A program made the translations under genes and the position numbers. DNA of 64,000 nt. Origin: Saururus chinensis (lineage: Eukaryota > Streptophyta > Magnoliopsida > Piperales > Saururaceae). Under the pieces are notes generated by a model. It saw only the letters and a program-made list of their open reading frames with translations. It was not told the origin of the DNA and did no database searches. Shown piece after piece: positions 11,723 to 22,762 of this stretch. How positions within the stretch are numbered: position 1 is the stretch's first letter; every line of letters starts with the position of its first letter. The stretch covers positions 27,530,563-27,594,562 of the forward strand of contig CP141145.1 in NCBI GenBank assembly GCA_035235625.1, in the 5' to 3' direction.

Positions 11723-12514
11723 AGTTGGAATATAATTCATCTCATTTAAACTGATGGTACGATCTATTGGCAATTAAGACCAGGGACGGAGCTAGGGAAG
11801 GAATTCAAGGGGGGCCAATAGGTTGTGCAAAAAGATTGGGGGGGCCATATAGTCCCACTTTAATGGAAAAACTAATGTGCTATATGTTCCTAACTACAAT
11901 AAAACAGTGAAGTTCTATTGGCTAGGGGGGCCATAGCCCCTCCTAGCCCCCCCTTGTCTCCGTCCTTGATTAAGACAGATTGATCTACATTATTTTTTAT
12001 TATATACAATTTTAAGCCGAGAGCTTGATGATCAATTGACAAATATGTGTGATAGGTCGACATCTCTCAAGAAGTTGATTTTCCCTTGGAGTGATCAATC
12101 ACATATTGAAAGTGATCGATCACTCATTGTAAAATCTATTACCGAATTAACTAAAATGTTGCCCATTTCACTTAACCTTAAACACTCCATATCATGGGTT
12201 TAGTGACTCCTACATAAAAAGGGACGCCCTAACCTTTCTTCTATTTGAGAAAAACCCTTTTTTATCAAAATTGTTATGGTCTTCTTCTTTGAAAAAGGTT
12301 TTCTTTTCAAAAGAGTCAATACTCTTTAACTTTCCCAGAGTTCTTGTTTGAGGCAACAAGATTCTTTTTTATAATTTATTTTTAAATATTTAGAGTGCAC
12401 TAAAGATTTATCACCAAAGATTTATTGAAAGGACTATCGTATTTTATGAGTGAGTTACCAAAGAATCTTATATAATAGGCAATGAATTTGATTTCAAAGT
12501 TAGTCTTTTGAAGC
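11723..12514 (+). repeat. Copia 5' LTR (interrupted by a hAT MITE)
   Basis: It matches 26318-26881 through blocks such as TTTAAACTG.TGGT, AAAGAGTCAATACTCTTTAA and GGCAACAAGATTCT. The first T of TG is mutated to A. It ends TTTTGAAGCA at 12514. Confidence 0.8.
11781..11968. mobile_element. hAT-type MITE with perfect 8-bp duplication
   Basis: This 188-bp element has termini CAGGGACGGAG and CTCCGTCCTTG. It is flanked on both sides by ATTAAGAC (11773-11780 and 11969-11976). An 8-bp duplication plus a CAGGG terminus is diagnostic of hAT. It lies inside the Copia 5' LTR and is absent from the 3' LTR, so it inserted after the Copia element. Confidence 0.92.
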
Positions 12515-13090
12515 AGTGTTTAAAACCCGGACTGACCTAACCAGTTCTATCAGAATTGGTAGGCAAGGTCAAAATTTTGTTCAAGTCTTTCGGGTCATTG
12601 GGCGAGGTTAACCTTAACAGGTTATTCAAGCTCAACTAGTTGAACTGACTGGGCCAATCCAGGGTTGGTAGTTAGACAACAGGAGGTAAAGGAGTTGGAG
12701 GAAAAGATCGTTGGTCCACAGTTGAAAGGCCCTGTAGAGCATAGCGGCCTTGCATAGGGATGTTGAGAAATGGGGATTTAGGGGCTGTTTGGGTACTGAA
12801 TCGTAATAAGATTTAGTCGATTCAGTGTCGATTTAACATTGAATTTTTAGAATCCTGTTTTTGTATATAAGCTGTGTTGAATTAAAATTTTAGTACTGAA
12901 GTCAGATTTAGGCCGTTTCAAGCCTGAATCGGCCTAAATAACTGAATTTAGTCTCCTAATCACTATTTTTAAAATTACAGATTTTATATTTTTTCATGGT
13001 TATCGTTCATATCGATTTGAGCCTCAACAAACGTGCCATATAGGTAGGGCCCACTTTAAAAATTTAAAATTACCTGCAGTTGAGGGGGCA
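12515..13090. other. Non-coding filler after the Copia 5' LTR
   Basis: No primer-binding site or gag follows the LTR. It contains a segment starting GTTTAAAACCCGGACTGACC that resembles the ends of a low-copy repeat near 60100-60590. A GGGGCTGTTTGGGTACTGAA word at 12781 resembles a Harbinger terminus with no partner found. Confidence 0.35.
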
Positions 13091-14533
13091 GTCAAAGTTG
13101 GCCAACCTCCGGTCTTGGATTGGGTTTGGGCATTGTAGTCATATATCACAATTGACAGAAAATAAAAGCACCGACAAATCATTCTTTCACAAAATCTTAT
13201 GAATAAATCACATAATTGGACAAATCATTCATTTAGATAGCCGTGGTATCTAACGACCTATCCCGCACTCATGGGGCCACGAAAGCTAGAAAGATAAGAG
13301 TTTTCCCATGATGCTTTATACTTGTGTATACCATAACCGATTATTTCTCTCGATTGGTATCTTTAGTTAAATCCGTGATATCGAATGACTTACCCCTGTA
13401 CTTGTGGGGCCATGAAGGCTAAAAGGATAGGAGCTTTCCCATGATGCTCCACACCTGTGCGCGTTAGAATAGATTATCTCTCTTGGTAAGTATCTAGAGT
13501 TGATAGCTTTTAGGTTTTATACTAAATAACTACGCTTTAAATCCAATCATTCAAATTCCAAAATACAGGAAAGTTGCAAATCCAAAAATTAATATGAATT
13601 CGTCAATCAATCATATCGTTCAACATAGCATGTATTTTATAAGTCAACTATAAATATATGCATTTGCAGACATGTATTAAAATAATAAAGCTGTAAATGC
13701 TTACTCCCCTGAGATTTTTGGAAGTAGTGGTTGTCAAAGTTTTTCTTTCCTTAAAAATATCATTCATTTAAGGCCCAAAGACGGCGGGCAGAGCCTCTCC
13801 TTACTTTGAAATGATCTTTCCTTTGCAACCTGATGGTGGCGGATAAAACCTCTCCTTACTCTGGAACTTTTCTCTTTTTGTGGTTCGATGGTCGCAAATA
13901 GAGCCTTCGCTTACCTGTGAATGCTTTTCTCATTGCGGTCTGAAGATAGTGGACAGAGCCTCCCCTCACCCAGGACGTTCCCCCATCTAGAAAAGTTATC
14001 TCTTGAAACTGACCCTCTCATGATGTAGAGCACCCTCGATTTAGCTATGTTCGTCTTTTAAATGGGCTAAAACGAGTAAAAAAAGAAGGATAGAAGGTCC
14101 AAAGACGGAAATCAGAGGGGAAGAGGGGAAGGAGCATCCAAATGAAGTGGGAATGCATGTTTTCCAATGAATGAACCAACCTCCCTTTTATAGGGGGTAG
14201 AACAATCAGATGTGTGCCATGTGGCATGCATCTGAGCGCCACAAGTGTTGGCCCAACCAGCACGTGGGCTGGCCATAGGCATGACCAGCCCATACGGGCC
14301 AATGTCATTATGCAAATGTCAAATTTATTTATTTCTTTCTTATTTTTATTTGAAATTCGTTTTTTGAATGTCAAACGAGAGTAACTCCCAACCCCAAACT
14401 CAAAATCGTGCGTCTTTGGTACCGTTGAGCTCGTATTAATGAGCCCTACGAAATAAGACAATGCAAGGATACATTATCCTACAAAATTAAAGTGGAGCCT
14501 GCCCATGACACGCTTCCTGAGACCATAGCCTAC
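13090..14533 (-). repeat. Family-A Gypsy-type LTR, copy A2 (tip missing)
   Basis: It is the same family as A1 (38367-40896) and in the same minus orientation. Shared blocks include the GGACAGAGCCTCTCCTTAC-type words (13770-13970), GGTACCGTTGAGCTCGTATT (14420) and a minus-strand TATA box (CTATAAAAGGG, about 14190). It stops at 14533 exactly where the oppositely oriented tip of A3 begins. Its left border is uncertain. Family membership rests on these blocks and on AAGCGTGTCATGGGCAGG matching A3 and A4. Confidence 0.6.
13236..13510. repeat. Imperfect tandem duplication, about 131-bp unit
   Basis: Two copies follow each other within LTR copy A2. Both carry CGTGGTATC-like, GGGGCCA.GAA.GCTA and TTTTCCCATGATGCT words, at 13241 and 13372. 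Confidence 0.65.
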
Positions 14534-14708
14534 TGTAACGACCTATTTTTCGGTTACGCTTAACCCAGGGGGTTAAGGGTAATTTAGTAATTTGAGGTCA
14601 GTGTTAGGGGGTTTCATTAGGTAAAATTCCCTTATCCGGGTAGAGCTCAGAGTAACGAGTGTAACGAATCGAAGAATGCACAAAATGGGAGTAATGAGTC
14701 CTGCGACA
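14534..14708 (+). repeat. 5' tip of family-A LTR, copy A3 (left piece)
   Basis: It starts TGTAACGACCTATTTTTCGG, matching the reverse complement of the right end of A1 (40896 downward) for about 165 bp. It is cut off near 14708 by the Gypsy element D. The rest of the same LTR resumes at 22763. Confidence 0.75.
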
Positions 14709-14712
14709 GTCT

Positions 14713-15814
14713 ACATGCACATGGAACTTGAACATCATATCCATGCCTAGGATCACATCAAAGTCAATCATCGGTAATATAATAAGATCCATATGTAGCA
14801 CATGTCCACCGATCTCCATAGGAATCATCTCAACATACTTTTCCGCTCGAAGAGAGGATGAAGGTGTAGAAACACGCAAAGGAACATGTAACAACTTATA
14901 ACAAACATCCAACTCATGAGCAAAATGAGGAGACACAAAAGAATGAGAGGAACCGGTATCAAATAACACTCTAGCATAGTGGGAGGCAATGAGAATCATA
15001 CCTTCCACCACGCCCGAAGAGTTAGCCGCCTTCTGCGCTGAAATAGCAAAGACTCTCCCATCATGAGCCGGCTTCTTCCCCTTGCCATCGGGCTGCCCCG
15101 TAGGTGCTCTCGCCGGTGGTACACCCTGCTGCCTGGGACCGGTATTAGGTGTCATCGGTGCACGTCTCTGAGCACGACCAGCCCTCTGCAGACACTCATT
15201 GGCATAGTGCCCCTTCTGCCGACAATCATAGCAAGTCACACTAGCACGACAGTCCTGAGGATCCTGCTGCACATGCTGAGTGTTATGCCTCACATGACGG
15301 GTATCTCGCCGCTTATGATCCTGGCGGTTACGACTATCCTCCGCCCTCGACCTCTTAGGCTGCTGCTGCTGCCCTCTCCTCCGGATGTACTCATCAGAAT
15401 CACGCTCCACAGCGATGGCCGTCTCAAGTACCTCAGCAAGGGTCTTGTGCCTGAATGACACGACTCGGGAACCTCTGACGCTCCATCAATAACCACCACC
15501 TCTGAGCTTCGCCCTCGAACGTGAAGACTGCAAGTCTAGTCTTCTCCTCGTCCGAGCAACGTCGAGCACTAAAGATCTTCTCCATATGAAGCCTCCAATT
15601 ATCCACCACAGAGGTATCAAATCCACCAACCCTTGAAGCTAGGGGGATTAAGCTTCTTGAATCCCTCGAGAGAAAGAGACTCAGAACTGCTACCACTCGC
15701 GTGCTTAGCCTGGAACACCTGTGTCAACCCTTCAATGGCGGTCAACACATCGTCCACCCTAGGGTCACGAGCACCGCGATGGTTATTAGCGCCTGCATGA
15801 TTAGGACCAGCCAT
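14713..15814 (-). pseudogene. Ty3/Gypsy gag-protease remnant
   Basis: Gag packages the element RNA, and the aspartic protease matures the particle. The start is at 15814 (MAGPNHAGANNHRG). Next come VDDVLTAIEGL, GFKKLNPPSFKG, then NWRLHMEKIF and FEGEAQRWW of the capsid-like Retrotrans_gag domain. After this, roughly 100 residues of the usual domain are missing. The frame then gives a basic, Arg-rich stretch, a CCHC zinc knuckle (CYDCRQKGHYANEC), and a retropepsin with VLFDTGSSHSFVS (catalytic DTGS) and ILGMDMM. The frame shifts near 15640 and 15450 and the protein ends in the neighbouring LTR near 14610. It is therefore dead. It is Ty3/Gypsy, probably chromovirus-like from the gag style, but the lineage cannot be fixed without RT. 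Confidence 0.88.
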
Positions 15815-15940
15815 CTACACAACGACCAGACGTTAATCGCACAGCCTAACAACCCGAAAGCACACAACCAAACAAGCAGAAAACACACAAACAAGCAAGC
15901 AAGACTTGTCACACAGACCCCATTTACTCTTGGACAAAGA

Positions 15941-15955
15941 TGTGCTCCGATACCA
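15941..15955 (-). promoter_or_regulatory. Primer-binding site (initiator-tRNA-Met type)
   Basis: The minus strand reads TGGTATCGGAGCACA. This is close to the TGGTATCAGAGC complement of plant initiator tRNA-Met and lies 7 bases inside the LTR border at 15963. It fixes the orientation of element D as minus. Confidence 0.75.
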
Positions 15956-16593
15956 AAAACTTTATCACGCCCCGGCGATGCCCAACCCAAGCCTAACCCA
16001 GTCCAGGGGCCGGTCAAGTGCGCGGGGGCGACGAAGTGAAGATTGAGAAACGATTCTAGCGGAAGACTTAACCCTAACCATGGGCGATTAACAGCAACAC
16101 AGAGTGCGCACAATCCTTTGAGCAAGAGTAAATAAATGGGAAAGAAAAGGGTTGCTTATCACAAAGTAAACAACAATCTCAAACCCACAAGCTTAGTTAA
16201 GTAAAGCCCACACCGGCTCAAAATAAGTCATAATCATCACAACTGTAAAATATGACATAAATCCAAAACAAGAACCCTACACAAAGGTTCTGACATAATG
16301 CATGAAACAAAAGAAGGTAAGTCACACAACGATCTCCATGATCATATCCAAGCCACCTCCGACCTTTCCTCGAAGAGGAGATCCTGTCCGTCTGCGTGTC
16401 GCACCACGCAGCCCCAAATCAAAACACAAAGAGGGGTGAGTTTAACAAACTCAACAATGGTTTTAATATCACTATCAACATCGAAAGCATGATAGCATAG
16501 TAATAAGATCATTCAAATCCACGATTTACATGGTGCATCATTTTCTGATCACATATTCACATCACTTAAAACTGCATCACAGTGCATAATCAA

Positions 16594-16932
16594 CCTGCAT
16601 GGATGTATCTCTAACATACATATTCCCACATGCATAATATCATCACAATCTGCATGGATGTATCTCTAACATACATATTCCCACATGCATTCACATCATA
16701 ACCAATCCTGCATGGATGTATCTCTAACATACATATTCCCACATGCATAACATCATCACAATCTGCATGGATGTATCTCTAACATACATATTCCCACATG
16801 CATAATATCATCACAATCTGCATGGATGTATCTCTAACATACATATTCCCACATGCATAATATCATCACAACCTGCATGGATGTATCTCTAACATACATA
16901 TTCCCACATGCATAATATCATCACAACCTGCA
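16594..16932. repeat. Tandem array, six units of about 55 bp
   Basis: Units start with CTGCATGGATGTATCTCTAA and continue with ACATACATATTCCCACATGC. Starts are near 16594, 16650, 16709, 16764, 16819 and 16874. It lies in the transcribed R-U5 part of LTR D. Confidence 0.92.
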
Positions 16933-18179
16933 TCAAGGAGTAATCACACATAAATGTCACACAGACGGGAGCATGGACAAGGCCACAAAGGCGTGTCATG
17001 GTCCAAAATTCTATACAAGAATTATAGAAAGATCGGGGTTGTCAATCCCTAATGCTGCTTGCCCTAGACGATCCTGGCCAAGGATGTCCCATTCTCACAC
17101 AGAGAATCTAGAGCAGGCGTGTTCGCCCAGGCACATCTCCTGCGAAGGGAAGAGCCCGAGTTCTCACACAGAGAACCCTAGAACACGTGGTAGCAGGGTG
17201 TACATGGCATACCACACTGGATTCTCAGGGTCCAGATGACACTCATAATAACATTCTCACAATCCGCAAGACAAGTACACAACTCGTCCCCACATCATTC
17301 CATTTAACAAGACTCAACCCGGGGAGTGCACTCGTTCCACACAGGAACTTCAAACCGTTCCACACATGAACTTCAAATCAAAATATGTCCTTTCGGACCA
17401 ATCAATTTGCGATTAATCCATGACCGATCAACCCGGCACACAATTTCATCACATTGCATCCAATCGGTCAAATTCAATTAATCACGATGAAGCCTCAATT
17501 TGAAATCCATTTTCATGATACGTGCAGCATGGTACATGCATGGGCAAAGCATACATGAATCCTAATCCATGATAAGTGCTCTCACCAGCCCCTAATGCAT
17601 CATTCATAATCACAATATTAAGCTTCAACATCATCATTTAACCCCAAATGTGTGTGTGTATCTAGTAGAAGCATTTCACAAAATGCATATCAACATGCTT
17701 GAAAATCAACTCACTACCACACTACACATGTGAATTTCTATCCAAACATGAATTCCAGCGGGAATCAAAGAAGAAGAATCATTGAAATCATATCTAAATT
17801 CAAAACTCAACCACAAAGGCTAAACACATATAACATCACTCATTTCATCATTGAGTCATGGCATTCACCAACATCCACACACCACTAACTACAATCTATC
17901 ATGACAAATCAGTCCAACAATAATTGTAGTCCTATTGAAAATATGCTTAACCAAAGGGAAACAACCATTCATAATTTCAAGATAAAGATTCCAACATCAT
18001 GCCACAAAACATAAGTTATTCCACCATCTCTAAGCATATATCTTAACTCCATAAACTTAATAGCATGCATTTCCAGTAGCCTAACATAGCTTAAAAAGCT
18101 CCACATTCATATAAAATTGGCAAGCTAAAGTGGAATCATCAAAATAGACATCATATGCACAACATACAATTTCCTGTGT

Positions 18180-18280
18180 AGCCGATCGATCGCCCTTCAG
18201 GCCGTTCGATCGGTTACATGCAAAAATTTAAAATTTACAGTTCAGTCGATCGAACGCTCTGCAGGGCCGATCGATCGCCA
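18180..18280. repeat. Paired CGATCGATCG palindromes
   Basis: Two blocks about 63 bp apart each carry two TCGATCG/TTCGATCG palindromes separated by a CCTTCAGG or CTGCAGGGC core. See the findings for the parallel at 63506-63600. Confidence 0.8.
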
Positions 18281-21200
18281 ACACGGTAGAACAATCATCT
18301 TCTTCCTTTCGCAAATCCAAACCGAAACACTATTGATAACACTTCAAATCTACATCTAACACCCTAATCATCATCAAAAGTCCTTCTTGACTTCCAAAAC
18401 ATCAAACCATACCATAATAATGCAAAACCCTAAGAAATTGGGATTAAATAATTCTATTTTCTAATCTTATCATTAACACACCAAATCAAGCAAACCATTT
18501 CGAAATAAGCCAAAAATGAAGAGTTTTACCATGGATAAACAGAGATTTTGAAGACCCATTACCTCAGCACTTGTTTAAGCTCGGATTGAAGAGTCACCCT
18601 TCTTGAAATCCTTGAAAACACAATGAGTTTGAATTAAACTCTAGTAGAAATCGATTTACCCAAGAAATCCCTAATTAAATCTTAGATCTAGGGCTTGTTG
18701 GTATTAAAAATCAAAATTTGAATGTTAGGGTTTGTAGTAAAACACAAATTAGTAGCTTTTGATAGTCAAAAACGAATTGAATCAAGGGGAAAATGGTAGA
18801 TTTAGAAGAGATTAAGGAGAAAATCAAGGATTAGTGCTTAATTAGAGTAAGCTTACCTTAATCGGCTTCTAATTCGGGCCTAAGTGGGGATTAGGTCAGC
18901 CCTCCTTCCTTAGCCTATTCCCTAAAATGGAAATGGCTCTGGTTTGCCCTTTTATAATAAGGGTTGGGGTATGCATATGTCACGCCCGGGGTTTTCAAAA
19001 TAAATTTTATAAAATTCAAATAAAAATTCTGCAATATAACGGCTATAAATTGGTGAAAATTGACGAAAATACGAAACTTGTGAAAGACATTTTATAATTT
19101 CTCATTCATTTATACTAAATCCATCTCAACACATTCTTTTCAATTCAAAACAATGATAAAACCCCAATAAAACATTCAAAGCTCGCAAATCCTTCATTCC
19201 CCGGCGTGAATAACAATCGAAAGACAGAATTTGCCATGGCCATGGGCTTTCAATGTATTTTTCCCAGGCATAGCTGGGTACAAGTTCCATAACAGTCGAA
19301 AGTAATAATACAGTCCGTGTACAAGTCCAAAATTATACATGTAAAAGCGCTCACCTCACTTAATACATGTACTTCAAAATTTATTTACAACAGATCGTGG
19401 CATAAATTAATCAAGGAACAATAGAGTCAAAAGTCGACCTGCACTCCAAAAAGTGTATCCTCAAACGCTACGCAGCTCTCGAACTAGGTCCCACAGAAGT
19501 CCCTGGAGTGCCTGAGAATTAGAGACAAGGAGAACATGAGTATTTTCATACCCAGTAGGAGAAACAAAATCAGTGAACCATAAAAGTTCACACCAAAGCT
19601 GCTCTGCAAGACAGTAGCAAACCAAGAACCAGGAGAAGACAAATACAAACTCTATCAGAGTACTACAATTCCTCTGAGTTTTCCAATCTTACAAATTTTC
19701 TTTTCACCTTACGTATAACTAGACACAACCTGGTAAACTCTCATACCCACATACATACTACTTACGCTTACAATCTTACATTTATTATATTGCACTTACA
19801 CTCGACGAACAGAACTAATTAAATCTCAATTAGCTCTACTGTCGAAAGGAACGAATGCCACTAGGGCGTCACCTTGACCTTCAGGGAGAAACCTACGCGT
19901 TAAAAGATTCCGAAGGCAAAGTACACCAGTGCTCATGGGGCACGGGATCAAACAGGTAAGAGTAGATCCATGATACTACTTACTTGAGCGCGCAATGCCC
20001 ACTATCTGGGGCCATACAGGGCTAGCAAGGCCTAAAAATGCCAATTAAGGCAGGAAAACTTACAAAGCCACTCTTGGGCAGAAAACTTACGATGCCACAC
20101 TTGGGCGGACAACTCACGGTGCTCTCAACAGAGCATTAAAATCCTAACTTACACCAACCTTACCTCCAAGGTATGGACTACGTTAATTTTATAGGTGAAA
20201 CTAACCGTCCGTCAATCATCAACTAAACGGAATTTAATCCGTCAATCTAGCTAAGGACTCACTCTTATTGTCAACTACATACTTTAATTATGTTGCAGTT
20301 ATAGTTTATACACCATGCAGATACCAATATAATGGTACCTTTATTTATGGCTTAAGTCTAAGCTTCGACCCTAAACTGCCTATTTACTACACCTTAAAGT
20401 CTTTGTCTCACTTATTAGAATTTCGAATCAGTCGAAACTGATCGTCACTTGTTAAGCATACGTACATCCTCTGCACATGTGTAACTACTCATATTTCTGA
20501 ACTATACACCACACATGTATCTTACAACATGCTTTACAACCTTTATAGCATGAAAACATAATTCTTACCTAATCATAACGACCACTCATGCAATTAACAA
20601 GAAATATAATTAATTAACAGGTCCTCTGCTCATCTAACTATCCAATTCGAGTATAAGTCATCAAGCGAGCTTACGATTAATCTACTAATTAATACACAGA
20701 TAATTTTAAATTACACACATATGGCCATTAAAATTAATTTCTGCACTTAATATCCTCCGCATTAAAATCCATCTAAGCATCATGCAATTAGACATCTTAA
20801 TCCTAGCATGCGTCCTATCAGAAAAGCACGCTAGAGTGAATTTTTAAGGTTCAAAGTCTCCTACCTCGTCGACCGGGCCCAAGTTGATGTCAGAGTGTAC
20901 TACGTAGGCCGTGCTGGTGTGTACCTAATAGCCCACACACCCTTACACTACAAGAGACAGCCTTGGGAGGAAGCTGCAGAGCGGGTCTCCAATTAGCGCC
21001 CGCGGTTAAGAACGTCTCTTACACCCCCCGCACTGGCGATTTAGATGCCTGCACGCCCTAGAAGAGCTTAGGTCAATCCAATAACATGGGTAAAGCATTG
21101 TTATGGAGGTGGTCTCTAACCGTTGGCAAGGTGGAATGGTTGCTAGGCGGCTCCCAGTGAATTATTCTAATGGGTGAATATGCAGAGATTGCTAAATAAA

Positions 21201-21967
21201 ATTTAAGCGGAAAACAAAATATGCAAGGAGGTAAATCAGAAGCTGAGGTGGGAAACATGGCGTCGGGACCGGCGAAAAACGGATCAAAAGGCAACTTTCG
21301 CCGGTCCCAGAAGTGGTTCGGTCCATAACAGGGTAGGTTTGCGAGGAGCCGTTGATTGGATTGAAAAATCCGATTGCATGGCATCCCAACTGTAACCCTA
21401 GGGATTTGCAGGGTGGTTGCCGGCCGGAAAACAGCTCACGGCGGCCAATCCTGCCGACTACAGTGTCGGTTCAGCCCAAAACAGAGTAAAAAAAAGTGAG
21501 GGGTGAAGGATAGGAGTGGAAGCTCCGGTGCATGGCGGATCTACAGTCGCTGTCGGCGGAGTAGTCGCCGGCCGAAAACAGCTCACGGCGACAACTCTGT
21601 CGGCCACAACAGTGATTCAGCCCAAAAAGACAGGATTCCCCCAAAACGGCCTGCGACGAAATTACGGGAGGAAGGCTGATCGGAGTAAAAGTGGAGAAAG
21701 GGGTTAGTACCTCCCGGTTCGTGGTGGTTAGGCGGCTGCTCCGGCAGATTCCGGCGGCTCACCACAGCTCCGGCGGCGCTTCGCTCCAAAAATAGAGCTT
21801 TCCCCAATTTTCGTTGGTGAGTCGCTGTGCAGGGGAGAAACGAAGGTGGCCAAGGGCGGCGCGACCCAAGCCACCGTGACCGGACGGTCGAAGTCCGGCG
21901 AAGGCGAGGCGGTGGCCGGGTTCTGGGGGAGAGGAAGCTCACACCTTCCTACCGGCGGAAGCACTGT

Positions 21968-22004
21968 GCAGAACGCAAAACGCGATCTGCGTTTTGCGTT
22001 CTGC
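21968..22004. repeat. Perfect 16-bp hairpin next to the TATA box of LTR B
   Basis: The arms GCAGAACGCAAAACGC (21968-21983) and GCGTTTTGCGTTCTGC (21989-22004) are exact inverse repeats around the loop GATCT. It lies directly downstream (minus strand) of the TATA box, where transcription should start. Confidence 0.95.
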
Positions 22005-22014
22005 TTTATATTTT
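22003..22014 (-). promoter_or_regulatory. TATA box of LTR B
   Basis: The minus strand reads GAAAATATAAAG. It is about 345 bp from the LTR tip at 22356, a usual U3 length. Confidence 0.5.
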
Positions 22015-22762
22015 CTTTTTTTTTTAAGCGTGCACATCTAACTTGCACGTTCCCACTTCTTCTTCAAGCATGGAACTCCCGAAGCACGCGGAACTCCCCC
22101 TAAGAACACGCCTTGACCCAACAACTTTACATTAATCTAAGAGCCTTAATTTAAGGAGCGAGTTTTTAAAATTAAGCTCCGCAACGTAAACTTACACGTT
22201 TAAGCTCTTGAAAACGTACAAACTTTTTCTACCTACGACCGAGGCTACACACAACACTAACACATAATAATAAAAAAAAATAATAAGGAAGCTTAAGACA
22301 CTAATTAATTTCCCAAGAAGCAAATAAATAACCACTGAAAAGTCGAGGTTATTACAGCATAGGTAAGTTTTGGGGTGTAAATATGAAAAGTAGGCTAAAA
22401 GTGGGTATTTTGCAAATTTAAGCACGAATCAAGCCTAATAAAATTCTAAAAATTTTTGTGTGACCTTAAGTATATGTCTAGGTTCATTTGACACAAAAAT
22501 AAAATTTTCTACCGTGGGGCCCACAGGGGTCCCGCAAAAACCCTAATTTTTGGGAAAATAGTAAAAATTCTGAAAAATTCCAAAAATTCACATTTGGTTT
22601 AAAATCACTTAAAACCACTAATATTGAAGTTAATTTTGGTTAAAACTATCACAAACTCTATTTATTTACGAAATCACCGAATAAGATCAGAAAACGCGTA
22701 AATCTCACGATAATTAATAATTAAATAAAACCAAAACCAGTTTAAAGATGAGGGTCCTTACA

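Larger units (their letters stand above)
18978..22356 (-). mobile_element. Solo-LTR-like insertion B (3379 bp, TSD GCATA)
   Basis: The plus strand starts TGTCACGCCCGGGG and ends GAGGTTATTACA, with identical GCATA flanks at 18973-18977 and 22357-22361. It has no coding domain, primer-binding site or internal LTR boundary, so it is read as a solo LTR. It shares ordered blocks with C (53054-57836): a TGGGTACAAGT-type word, GAGATCGTGGCA, GAGTATTTTCATACY.AGTAG, and GTAAGAGTAGATCCATGATA. A minus-strand TATA box at about 22008 sets its direction. It sits in the U3 of LTR D. Confidence 0.85.
14709..22762 (-). mobile_element. Gypsy element D (gag-protease plus 5' LTR), 3' part deleted
   Basis: In the minus direction it reads: LTR tip at 22762, LTR body to 15963, primer-binding site at 15955-15941, gag, then protease ending near 14713. 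RT, RNase H, integrase and the 3' LTR are gone. It sits inside family-A LTR A3 and itself holds insertion B at 18978-22356. Confidence 0.8.
15963..22762 (-). repeat. Long 5' LTR of Gypsy element D (about 3.4 kb without insertion B)
   Basis: It runs 15963-18977 and 22357-22762. On the plus strand it starts TATCACGCCCCGG (the usual TG decayed to TA) and ends GAGGGTCCTTACA. A minus-strand TATA box (TTATTATAAAAGGGC, about 18950) puts the transcription start about 400 bp from the LTR tip once B is removed. About 3 kb is then R-U5, including a tandem array and paired palindromes. The minus-strand primer-binding site beside it makes it the 5' LTR. Confidence 0.75.

Noticed and set aside
12781..12810. 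GGGGCTGTTTGGGTACTGAA as a Harbinger left end
   Set aside because: No inverted partner or three-base duplication found nearby.
21583..22103. Overlapping ORFs on both strands of LTR B
   Set aside because: GC-rich promoter-proximal LTR sequence, both strands open, no recognisable domain.
22357..22762. First taken as the right end of insertion B, giving B a span of 18978-22762
   Set aside because: The flanks GCATA and CATGT did not match, whereas GCATA directly follows ATTACA at 22356. 22357-22762 is therefore the tip of LTR D.
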